The notes beneath the pieces were generated by a model that did not search any database, was not told the origin of the DNA, and saw nothing but the letters and a program-made list of their open reading frames with translations. Below, piece by piece: positions 8,631 through 15,732 of a stretch of 64,000 nucleotides of DNA; the first letter of the stretch is position 1; each line of letters opens with the position of its first letter. The DNA comes from Candidatus Ruminimicrobiellum bubulum (GTDB lineage: Bacteria > Elusimicrobiota > Endomicrobiia > Endomicrobiales > Endomicrobiaceae): contig JAGCCP010000043.1 in the NCBI GenBank assembly GCA_017651625.1, positions 34,917 to 98,916 of the forward strand, written 5' to 3'. The position numbers and the translations under genes are program-made.

Positions 8631-9365
8631 TTATTGTTTTTTAATACCTAATATTATAAGTATACTATATAATCTAAAACTAATCATATCTTTCAAAGAG
8701 TACATAAACTTTCGCATCCGCCCGAAATGTTTTCTGCTAATTTTTCTTCTATTATAATTTGTTTCTATAGTTTTAACATTAGCATTTAGATATTTCGCTC
8801 TTAATATTATCTCCGTTTCAATAAAATTAGAACTTATTGAATCCGGGAATGCCTTTTTTAACAAATCTTTTTTTATTATAAAAGTATAATTACAATCTGC
8901 TATATCTATTAATGCCAATGGGAAAAACAAGTGTAAAACAATTCTGTTAAAAACAGAAACCAATATTTTCCATTTCGACAAACCGGAATAACCTTTTCTT
9001 TCCAACACCAATAAATCAAAGGGGAATTTTTGCTCAATTATGTTGCAAATTTCTTTCGGATCTAAAGGTAAATCTGCCGAATTAAATAAAACATAATCAT
9101 TAAACACTTTTAAAAAACCATATCTTAATGATCTTGCTATACCTACATTTCTATTATTTTTTAAAACTATTAAATCGGGGTATTTTATTGATAAATCAAT
9201 GAGTTTTTTATTGGTATCATCATCACTGCCGTCATTAATAACTATTAGTTCGGCCTTTTTAAAATTTTTACATTCCAACATTGTTTGCTCTATGGCAAAC
9301 ATTATGTTTTCCTGTTCATTATAAACAGGCATTATTATGGATAATGATATTTCCGAACACTTCAT
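8631..9365 (-). CDS. Family 2 glycosyltransferase
   Basis: GT-A fold, dolichol-phosphate-mannosyltransferase-like enzyme of 244 residues. It opens LSIIMPVYNEQENI and continues with the nucleotide-binding VINDGSDDDT near residue 45 and NNRNVGIARSLRYGF. NSADLPLDP replaces the usual DxD metal motif with S-A-D, so metal use may be unusual. A hydrophobic patch in the second half may associate with the membrane. It could transfer a sugar to a polyprenyl phosphate or a surface glycan. An AGGA element lies about 9 nt before the ATG. Confidence 0.85.
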   Translation of the reverse strand: MKCSEISLSIIMPVYNEQENIMFAIEQTMLECKNFKKAELIVINDGSDDDTNKKLIDLSIKYPDLIVLKNNRNVGIARSLRYGFLKVFNDYVLFNSADLPLDPKEICNIIEQKFPFDLLVLERKGYSGLSKWKILVSVFNRIVLHLFFPLALIDIADCNYTFIIKKDLLKKAFPDSISSNFIETEIILRAKYLNANVKTIETNYNRRKISRKHFGRMRKFMYSLKDMISFRLYSILIILGIKKQ

Positions 9366-9376
9366 TATAATATATC

Positions 9377-10030
9377 CTATAAAACATCACTAACTTTTTT
9401 ACAAACAACATCCGATTGTTTTAAGTATTGTTCGGGAAGACTTGTGGTAACCGTTACACAAAACATTTTTGCCGATTTTGCAGCTTTTATGCCATAGGGG
9501 GCATTTTCTATAACTATACATTCGCCGGGTTTAACTTTTAATTGTTTTGCTGCAGTCAAATATGAATCCGGATAAGGTTTTCCTCTTTTTATCATATCTG
9601 CAGCTATTATAACATCAAATTTTGATATTATTTTTTTAGGTAACATGGACCTTACTTTATCTCTGTTGGAACCTGTAACTATTGCAAGTAAAAATCCTTG
9701 TTTTTTCAATCTGTTTAGCACTTGTTCAATATCCGGGAATAAATGAACTTTGAAATACTTTTTGTATAATTTATCTCTTAATTTTAAAATTTGTTCTATA
9801 ATTTTATCATCACATTTAATATTATCTCTTTTAAAAAATCTCTTCACACAAATTTCGCACTTTTCACCTTCGTTTTCATAAATATCAAAAGGTGAAACAG
9901 TAACTTTATACTTTTTTAACGTTTCAAACCACGAAATAAAATGATATGGCATGGAGTCAACTATAACTCCATCCATATCAAATAAAACTGCCTTATATTT
10001 TTTTAAATTCTTAATCTTTTTTGCTTCCAA
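9377..10030 (-). CDS. HAD-superfamily phosphatase / phosphomutase-like
   Basis: Haloacid-dehalogenase hydrolase of the beta-phosphoglucomutase/phosphoglycolate phosphatase group, 217 residues. Motif I is FDMDGVIVDS, the helical cap covers about residues 30-95, motif II is IVTGSN, and motif III/IV is the lysine of KRGKPYPDSY plus VIENAPYGIKAA. The substrate is unknown. The first possible start codon is TTG at 10030; the next ATG is inside motif I. This TTG and its GGAAG-rich leader lie inside a dispersed purine-rich repeat (10031-10053), so the repeat appears to supply the translation start. Confidence 0.85.
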   Translation of the reverse strand: MEAKKIKNLKKYKAVLFDMDGVIVDSMPYHFISWFETLKKYKVTVSPFDIYENEGEKCEICVKRFFKRDNIKCDDKIIEQILKLRDKLYKKYFKVHLFPDIEQVLNRLKKQGFLLAIVTGSNRDKVRSMLPKKIISKFDVIIAADMIKRGKPYPDSYLTAAKQLKVKPGECIVIENAPYGIKAAKSAKMFCVTVTTSLPEQYLKQSDVVCKKVSDVL

Positions 10031-10056
10031 TCTTCTATTCTTCCATTCTTCTATAG
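10031..10056. repeat. Dispersed GA/CT-rich repeat, copy 1
   Basis: The 22-bp block at 10032-10053, containing TTCTATTCTTCCATTCTTCT, recurs exactly at 12474-12495, and a close variant lies at 62651-62680. It lies just downstream of the ACT-gene stop codon and runs into the HAD gene start. Confidence 0.7.
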
Positions 10057-10491
10057 TTAAAGTCCCAAAGCAACTTTATCGTCTACAATAGGAATGTTAT
10101 TTTGTTGTAATATTTCTATAGCTTTTTCGATATTATCGAATTTTAATACCATCAATGCCTTTTCACTGGCTTTTTCAACAAATCCGTACATATATTCAAG
10201 GTTTATATCGTTATCTGCCAATACTTTTAATGCTTTTGCAAGTCCGCCCGGTGTATCGGAAACTTCAACGGCAACAACAGGTGCTATTTTTGCAATAAAA
10301 CCATTCTCTTTAAGAATTTTTTTTGCTTTTTCGGTATCATTTAAAACTACTCTTAATATTCCAAACTCCGGAGTTTCCGCAATGGTAAGAGCTTTTATAT
10401 TTATATTGTTGTCACCTAACAATCCACAAACATTTGCAAGTCTTCCTTTTGTATTTTCAATAAAAATTGATACTTGGCTAATTGTTTTCAT
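10057..10491 (-). CDS. Tandem ACT-domain protein
   Basis: Two ACT domains and nothing else in 144 residues. The first (about 1-65) opens ISQVSIFIENTKGRLANVCGL; the second (about 72-140) opens VVAVEVSDTPGGLAKAL. ACT pairs bind amino acids and regulate metabolism. Proteins of this form commonly lie beside phenylacetate-CoA ligase and indolepyruvate oxidoreductase genes, as here, and are thought to sense aromatic or branched amino acids. An AAGGAGATAAAA-ATG ribosome-binding site precedes it, and it lies 48 nt downstream of paaK. Confidence 0.9.
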   Translation of the reverse strand: MKTISQVSIFIENTKGRLANVCGLLGDNNINIKALTIAETPEFGILRVVLNDTEKAKKILKENGFIAKIAPVVAVEVSDTPGGLAKALKVLADNDINLEYMYGFVEKASEKALMVLKFDNIEKAIEILQQNNIPIVDDKVALGL

Positions 10492-10539
10492 TTTTATCTC
10501 CTTTTAAAAATTACTCTGCAATTTTTACCGACATTACTG

Positions 10540-11844
10540 TTAATGTAAGTTTCTCTTATCAATAACTCTTTTTGATTTTCCTTCACTTCTTGCAAGAGTT
10601 TTTGGTTCTACTAATCTAACACTAACACCTAAACCTATAGTAGAATCTATTGCTCTTTTAATTGTGGCTTTTATATTTTCCAAAGCTTGCAATTCATCAG
10701 TAAAGAATTTTTCGTCAACTTCAACGAGAACTTCAAGCTTATCTAAAGAATTTGCTTCTCTGTCAACTATCAACTGATAATTCGGTAAAGCACCGTCTAC
10801 TTGCAACAAAGCATGTTCTATCTGTGTAGGGAACACATTTATTCCTCTAACAACTATCATGTCGTCCGTTCTGCCTTTTATTTTGCTGAGTCTCGGAACT
10901 GTTCTTCCGCATTTGCAAGTTTCATAAGTTATTGAAACTATATCTCTCGTTCTGTATCTTATTAAAGGAATTGCCTGTTTTGTTAATGTAGTAATTACGA
11001 GTTCTCCCGGCTGTCCCTCGGGAACTGGTTGATTTGTTACGGGGTCAATTATTTCAGGATAAAACAAATCAGACCAAATATGAAGACCTTCTCTGTATTC
11101 ACAATCTTGTGCAACTCCCGGACCGCAAATTTCCGAAAGTCCGTAAATATCGGTTGCTCTCATATTTAAGGTTTTGTCTATTGTATCTCTCATGGCAATA
11201 CTCCATGGTTCGGAACCGAATATTCCCACTTCCCAACTTGATGTTCTCGGATCAACTCCCAATGCTTTCATTTCTTCTGCCAAATACAAAATATAGCTCG
11301 GTGTACAAGCTATAATTCTCGGCTTAAAATCTTGCATTAACTTTATTTGTCTTTTTGTTTGCCCTGTTGCAGCAGGAATAATAGTTGCACCAAGTCTTAA
11401 TGCTCCGTAATGTATACCTAAACCACCGGTAAAAAGTCCGTATCCGTAAGAAACTTGAATTATATCCCCTTTCTTACCGCCTGCACAAGCAATGGAACGG
11501 GCTGCAACATTTGCCCAAAGATTAAGATCTCTTTTTGTGTAACCTACGACGGTAGGGTTGCCTGTTGTTCCGCTTGATACATGGATTTCCGCAACATTTT
11601 TAATGTCTGTTGAAAATAAACCGAAAGGATAAGAATCTCTTAAATCTTCTTTCGGTGTAAAAGGTAATTTTGTAATATCATCGATAGATTTAATGTCTGT
11701 CGGCACTATTCCCAACTTGTTAAACTTCTGTTTGTACACAGGTGAATTATCATAGATGTATTTCACAACTTTTACTAATCTTTCCGATTGTAAATTCTTT
11801 AAGTTCTCTCTGGATGCGCATTCAATTGCTTCATTGTAAATCAT
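10540..11844 (-). CDS. paaK: Phenylacetate-CoA ligase (PaaK family)
   Basis: AMP-forming aryl-acetate:CoA ligase of 434 residues, the usual length. The P-loop SSGTTGNPTVVGYTKRD lies near residue 93. IYGLSEICGPGVA and LIRYRTRDI follow, and a small C-terminal domain contains TDDMIVVRGINVFPTQIE. Next to IorAB, it probably interconverts aryl acetates and the aryl-acetyl-CoA made from aromatic amino acids. The direction of flux cannot be read from sequence. A strong GAGGAG ribosome-binding site precedes the ATG. Confidence 0.93.
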   Translation of the reverse strand: MIYNEAIECASRENLKNLQSERLVKVVKYIYDNSPVYKQKFNKLGIVPTDIKSIDDITKLPFTPKEDLRDSYPFGLFSTDIKNVAEIHVSSGTTGNPTVVGYTKRDLNLWANVAARSIACAGGKKGDIIQVSYGYGLFTGGLGIHYGALRLGATIIPAATGQTKRQIKLMQDFKPRIIACTPSYILYLAEEMKALGVDPRTSSWEVGIFGSEPWSIAMRDTIDKTLNMRATDIYGLSEICGPGVAQDCEYREGLHIWSDLFYPEIIDPVTNQPVPEGQPGELVITTLTKQAIPLIRYRTRDIVSITYETCKCGRTVPRLSKIKGRTDDMIVVRGINVFPTQIEHALLQVDGALPNYQLIVDREANSLDKLEVLVEVDEKFFTDELQALENIKATIKRAIDSTIGLGVSVRLVEPKTLARSEGKSKRVIDKRNLH

Positions 11845-11888
11845 ACAACTCTCCTCTTTAACGACTTATAACAACAATTTATTAACTT

Positions 11889-12353
11889 TTAAATAGCTGA
11901 TTTAAAAATTTCTAAATTCTTATCCACAAATTGCGGTTTTATTACCGATTTTAATGCCTTTTCCCAACTTTCCTGTGAAATTTTTAAATGTTTGGATAAT
12001 ACTCCCAACATATATGTATTTAAAAATTTTGGATTTGTTATTTTTTCCTGTCCTTTAACAAAATCTTCAAACAAATCTATGCCGTCTTTTTTTAACATAA
12101 ATTTCATTCTTTCATGTTCGCCTTTTTCAAAAGAAAGCAAAAAATCTGCTTTACCGCACTCTATTATCGGTGAAAAAACTTCTTTTCCGAACCTTAAATG
12201 AGATTCTACCGACCCCCCTCTTTGTGCCATACCGTGCACTTCGGACTTTTTTACATGGTGCCCGTCATACATCGCGGCAAGCCCAACAATTTCTGCGGCA
12301 GTTAAAATTCCCTGTCCGCCCGTACCGCAAAATAAAATATTTATTGTATCCAT
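11889..12353 (-). CDS. iorB: Indolepyruvate ferredoxin oxidoreductase, beta subunit
   Basis: Gamma-domain (IorB) subunit of the enzyme that oxidatively decarboxylates aryl pyruvates to aryl-acetyl-CoA with reduction of ferredoxin. It opens INILFCGTGGQGILTAAEI, with KKSEVHGMAQRGGSVESH_RFG and a core ending near residue 150. At 154 residues it is on the short side for the family (about 190), the C-terminal extension being absent. The AGGAG ribosome-binding site is clear. It lies downstream of iorA, separated by a 147-bp structured repeat. Confidence 0.92.
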   Translation of the reverse strand: MDTINILFCGTGGQGILTAAEIVGLAAMYDGHHVKKSEVHGMAQRGGSVESHLRFGKEVFSPIIECGKADFLLSFEKGEHERMKFMLKKDGIDLFEDFVKGQEKITNPKFLNTYMLGVLSKHLKISQESWEKALKSVIKPQFVDKNLEIFKSAI

Positions 12354-12500
12354 TGTTTTCTCCTAAAAAATACTTCGTATTTTTGAAGATTGGAAGATTT
12401 GAGGATTAGAAGCTTAGATGCTAAGTTGTAAAATTTGCTTTGCAAATTTTGTTATCATTTAATTTTCGCTTTACTTCTATTCTTCCATTCTTCTAATCTT
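12354..12500. repeat. Multi-hairpin repeat element between iorA and iorB
   Basis: This gap carries three consecutive perfect hairpins, each with a 3-nt loop: 12366-12384 (8-bp stem AAAAATAC), 12413-12425 (5-bp stem CTTAG) and 12430-12450 (9-bp stem AAAATTTGC). They are enclosed by approximately inverted GA-rich/CT-rich arms at 12385-12411 and 12473-12505. The right arm contains the dispersed repeat also found at 10032-10053. No T-tract marks a classical terminator. It probably lies within the iorAB transcript. Confidence 0.75.
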
Positions 12501-14216
12501 CTACTTTGCAGCTTCTAAAGCAGCAAAGTGGCATTGTTGTACACAAACATTGCAACCTGCACATAAGTTTTCGTTCAATTTTATGTTCCCGTTCTCATCT
12601 TTAAATATTGCAGGGCAATCCACGCTTACACACATATAACATTTTTTGCATTTATCCGCATAAAATTTCGGTGCAGGTTTTTTGCTTCTGTCTATCATTT
12701 TGCAAAGACCTATTCTAACTATCAATACGGAAAGTTCGTCTTTTGCAGTATATTCTTTTATTTTTGATTCTATTACAGCCGAACTGTCTCCGATAACTTC
12801 AACATTGTCCGCTCCGCAAGCTTTACACAAAGTAACCAAATCAAGTCTCTTTGTTTGTTCGCCTTTAGCGGTAACACCCGTTGCGGGGTTGGGTTGTGCA
12901 CCGGTCATTGCCGTTGTTCCGTTATCGAGAATAATTATTACGCCTTTAGTTTTGTTATATGCACAATTAACAAGCCCTTCTATACCTGAATGACAGAATG
13001 TTGAATCACCTATTACGGCAACAGCTTTATCTTTACCTAAAATTTTCGTTAAACTGCTCATTATCGTCACACTGGAACCCATACAAACCGTTGTATGAAG
13101 CGCGGATAACGGAGGTGTTGCACCTAATGTATAACAACCAATATCACCGGCAACAACAACTTTGGTTTTTCTTAAAGCAACAAATGTTGCTCTGTGAGGG
13201 CATCCAGGACACAAAACCGGTTTTCTTCCCGCCTGCGGATAAGTAGTTTTAGATTTACCTTCAACTATATCTCTAACAGATTCCGGATTAAGTTCCCCTA
13301 CTCTGTAAGTATAATGTTTTCCCTGACATTTTATTCCCATCTGTAAAAGATGTTCTTCTATAAAAGGTTCACTCTCTTCAACTACAACAACTTTTTCCAC
13401 TTGAGAACAAAACTCTTTTATTTTTTTGTTGGGGAAAGGAAACGGCATAGAAAGTTTTAATACGGAAGCATTCGGATACACTTCTTTAACATACATATAC
13501 GAAACACTGTCCGTAACTATACCTAACTTTTTATCTTTTATTTCAATAAAATTTTCCTCTAAATTGTCGGAAAATTCCTGCATTTTTAATAATTTTTCTT
13601 CCAAATCTATATGTTTTTTGTAAGCATTTGCCGGAACCATAACATATTTTCTCGGATTTTTTTCAAAAGGTTTATCTACAATCTCAACTCTTTCACCTAG
13701 TTCAACCGTTTCTTTAGTATGAGCGACTCTTGTCGTCATTCTAAATAAAACAGGAGTATCGAATTTTTCGCTTATTTCGTAAGCAAGTTTTATTAATTTC
13801 TTTGCTTCCTGCGGAGAAGAAGGTTCAAGTAACGGAATTTTTGCAAATTTTGCAACAAGTCTGTTATCCTGTTCGTTTTGAGACGAGTGCATCCCCGGAT
13901 CATCTCCGGTAACAATAACAAAACCTGCATTAATTCCCGAATATGTTGCCGTCATTAAAGGGTCCATCGCAACATTTACTCCCACATGTTTCGACGAATA
14001 AATTGACCTTACTCCGGCAAAAGCAGCTCCCAAAGATACTTCAAAAGCCACTTTTTCGTTTATTGACCACTGTGCATCTACTTCTTTGAACTGTGCTAAA
14101 TACTCTAAAATGTCTGTTGCAGGTGTTCCCGGATAGGAAGCTGCAAATTTGAGTCCTGCTTCATAAGCTCCTTGTGCAAGAGCTTCGTTTCCTGATAAAA
14201 GTTTGTAATTTTTCAT
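12501..14216 (-). CDS. iorA: Indolepyruvate ferredoxin oxidoreductase, alpha subunit
   Basis: Catalytic subunit, 571 residues. An N-terminal pyrimidine domain has SGNEALAQGAYEAGLKFAASYPGTPATD. The thiamine-diphosphate domain has RKPVLCPGCPHRATF and GDIGCYTLG, plus GDSTFCHSGIEGL and the Mg-binding DNGTTAMTG. A C-terminal 2x[4Fe-4S] ferredoxin domain has CKKCYMCVSVDCP and CAGCNVCVQQC. It makes reduced ferredoxin during amino-acid fermentation and heads the iorAB-paaK-ACT group. The ATG has no Shine-Dalgarno sequence, and a promoter lies just upstream (14227-14254), so the transcript may be leaderless. Confidence 0.95.
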   Translation of the reverse strand: MKNYKLLSGNEALAQGAYEAGLKFAASYPGTPATDILEYLAQFKEVDAQWSINEKVAFEVSLGAAFAGVRSIYSSKHVGVNVAMDPLMTATYSGINAGFVIVTGDDPGMHSSQNEQDNRLVAKFAKIPLLEPSSPQEAKKLIKLAYEISEKFDTPVLFRMTTRVAHTKETVELGERVEIVDKPFEKNPRKYVMVPANAYKKHIDLEEKLLKMQEFSDNLEENFIEIKDKKLGIVTDSVSYMYVKEVYPNASVLKLSMPFPFPNKKIKEFCSQVEKVVVVEESEPFIEEHLLQMGIKCQGKHYTYRVGELNPESVRDIVEGKSKTTYPQAGRKPVLCPGCPHRATFVALRKTKVVVAGDIGCYTLGATPPLSALHTTVCMGSSVTIMSSLTKILGKDKAVAVIGDSTFCHSGIEGLVNCAYNKTKGVIIILDNGTTAMTGAQPNPATGVTAKGEQTKRLDLVTLCKACGADNVEVIGDSSAVIESKIKEYTAKDELSVLIVRIGLCKMIDRSKKPAPKFYADKCKKCYMCVSVDCPAIFKDENGNIKLNENLCAGCNVCVQQCHFAALEAAK

Positions 14217-14226
14217 AATGACATAT

Positions 14227-14254
14227 TTTATATAATTTAGCGGTTATTGTGCAA
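14227..14254 (-). promoter_or_regulatory. Predicted promoter of iorA
   Basis: On the minus strand, TTGCAC (14249-14254), a 16-nt spacer and TATAAA (14227-14232). The predicted start of transcription falls only about 3-5 nt before the iorA ATG. Confidence 0.45.
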
Positions 14255-14337
14255 GGAAAATAATGAGTTTTTATTAAATTTATTTTAATGTTAAAATTTA
14301 TCAATAAAAAAATGATAGAAAATATTTTTTATTATGC

Positions 14338-14343
14338 TATAAT
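14338..14343 (+). promoter_or_regulatory. Predicted -10 box of the M23 peptidase gene
   Basis: An exact TATAAT ends 9 nt before the ATG at 14353. If it is used, the transcript would begin at or within a few bases of the start codon. No convincing -35 was found. Confidence 0.35.
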
Positions 14344-14352
14344 TTAAGGAAT

Positions 14353-15537
14353 ATGAAAAAACTTTTTTCGTACATATTATTTCTTTTTATTGTATTTTTT
14401 ATCGGCTGTACAAGCGATAATATGGAAATAGACATCACAAAAGTTCCGGAAGTTGAAACTATCGTGATTCAACCTGGAGATGTCTTCGGTAAAACTTTTG
14501 AACAAACAAAATTATCTAAACAGGAAAGTTTAAAAATTTTAGCGGAATTAAAAAAATATATTAACGTTAATAAATGTAAACCTGACGAATTTTATGAAAT
14601 AACTTATTCAACGGATACCGCTGTTGAACAAACTTGGACCAACTTTAAGTTTTTCCCCGAAGGACAATATTTTTATTCCATAGACAAGTCTACGGATAAT
14701 GTTATAACTTCCGAAAAACTTGAATTACAAACCACAACCCAAATTATTGAAATGTCGGGAACAATAGAAAATTCTTTGTGGGAATCAATGTCTCACTTAG
14801 AAATAAAACCGGCAATAATACTTAATTATGCCGATATGTTTGCTTGGCAAGTAGATTTTCTTACCGATTGCAGACAAGGTGATATTTTTAAATTAATATA
14901 CGAAGTTAAAACTTTAGAAAAGAAAGATACCGTTCTTTCGTCTGACATTCTTGCCGGACAATATATTACGTCAACTTCAACAAACACCGCAATAAGATTT
15001 ATAAATTCCAAAGGTACCGAAGGATATTTTGATGAAAACGGCAAATCGGTAAAAAGTGCATTTTTGAAAGCGCCTTTACAATTTAAAAGAATTTCTTCTT
15101 ATTTCACAAAGAAAAGATTTCATCCTATATTAAAGTATTACAGGGCACATGAAGGTATAGATTACGCAGCGCCTATAGGAACACCTGTATCGGCGGTTGG
15201 TGACGGGGTAGTAACAAAATCACAATATAGCGGCGGATACGGAAATCTTGTGATAATAAAACATCCTAACGGTTACGAAACATATTACGGACATTTATCA
15301 AAATACGGTAAAGGTATAAAAAAAGGTGTAAGGGTAAAACAAGGACAGGTTATAGGGTATGTTGGTTCTACCGGCCTTTCAACAGGTCCTCATTTGGATT
15401 TTAGAGTTAAAAGAAACGGATCTTTCTTTAATTATCTTACTATGAAAATGCCACCTACTTTTACATTAACCGGTAAAGATAAAGAAGATTTTGATTTATA
15501 TAAGCAAGAACTTATTAACAAGCTTAGCCAAATATAA
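14353..15537 (+). CDS. Lipoprotein M23-family metallopeptidase
   Basis: Peptidoglycan endopeptidase of the LytM/M23 type, 394 residues. A lipoprotein signal peptide ends in the lipobox FFIGC (Cys19), so it is anchored to a membrane. The middle part resembles the N-terminal domains of YebA/MepM-like proteins. The catalytic domain covers about residues 255-360, with H266 and D270 (HEGIDYA) and GSTGLSTGPHLDFRV. The usual HxH is H347-x-D349, so the second zinc-ligand histidine is an aspartate. It probably remodels peptidoglycan in the periplasm. It is divergent from iorA. Confidence 0.88.
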   Translation: MKKLFSYILFLFIVFFIGCTSDNMEIDITKVPEVETIVIQPGDVFGKTFEQTKLSKQESLKILAELKKYINVNKCKPDEFYEITYSTDTAVEQTWTNFKFFPEGQYFYSIDKSTDNVITSEKLELQTTTQIIEMSGTIENSLWESMSHLEIKPAIILNYADMFAWQVDFLTDCRQGDIFKLIYEVKTLEKKDTVLSSDILAGQYITSTSTNTAIRFINSKGTEGYFDENGKSVKSAFLKAPLQFKRISSYFTKKRFHPILKYYRAHEGIDYAAPIGTPVSAVGDGVVTKSQYSGGYGNLVIIKHPNGYETYYGHLSKYGKGIKKGVRVKQGQVIGYVGSTGLSTGPHLDFRVKRNGSFFNYLTMKMPPTFTLTGKDKEDFDLYKQELINKLSQI

Positions 15538-15592
15538 AATTTAGCAAAAATTTGTTCTAAAAAAATGCCAAAAATTTTTACAATTTTTGTGC

Positions 15593-15621
15593 TTGACTAT
15601 TATGTATCAATTTTATATACT
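15593..15621 (+). promoter_or_regulatory. Predicted dnaA promoter
   Basis: TTGACT (15593-15598), a 17-nt spacer and TATACT (15616-15621). Transcription would start near 15628, giving a leader of about 105 nt that includes the DnaA boxes, compatible with autoregulation. Confidence 0.65.
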
Positions 15622-15678
15622 CTTGTGACGATAAAAAATAAAAATATTAATTTTATTTTTTGAAGATTTTTTAAATAG

Positions 15679-15687
15679 TTATCCACA
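15679..15687 (+). promoter_or_regulatory. DnaA box TTATCCACA
   Basis: Exact consensus 9-mer in the dnaA leader. Confidence 0.75.
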
Positions 15688-15700
15688 AGGTGTTAAGTAG

Positions 15701-15709
15701 TTATACACA
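15701..15709 (+). promoter_or_regulatory. DnaA box variant TTATACACA
   Basis: One mismatch to the consensus, 13 bp after the previous box. Confidence 0.65.
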
Positions 15710-15710
15710 A

Positions 15711-15719
15711 TGTGGATAA
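15711..15719 (-). promoter_or_regulatory. DnaA box (reverse) TGTGGATAA
   Basis: Exact consensus on the minus strand, 1 bp from the preceding box and ahead of the chosen dnaA start codon. Confidence 0.7.
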
Positions 15720-15732
15720 GTTTGGGGATAAA

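Noticed and set aside
10094..10507. A 137-codon open frame on the plus strand opposite the ACT-domain gene
   Set aside because: The minus-strand ACT protein has clear domain motifs and a strong AGGAG site; the plus frame has neither.
15712..15732. GTG start for dnaA seven codons upstream of the chosen ATG
   Set aside because: It lies inside a DnaA box and adds residues not typical of DnaA; the ATG at 15733 has a GGGG element and matches the domain I start.
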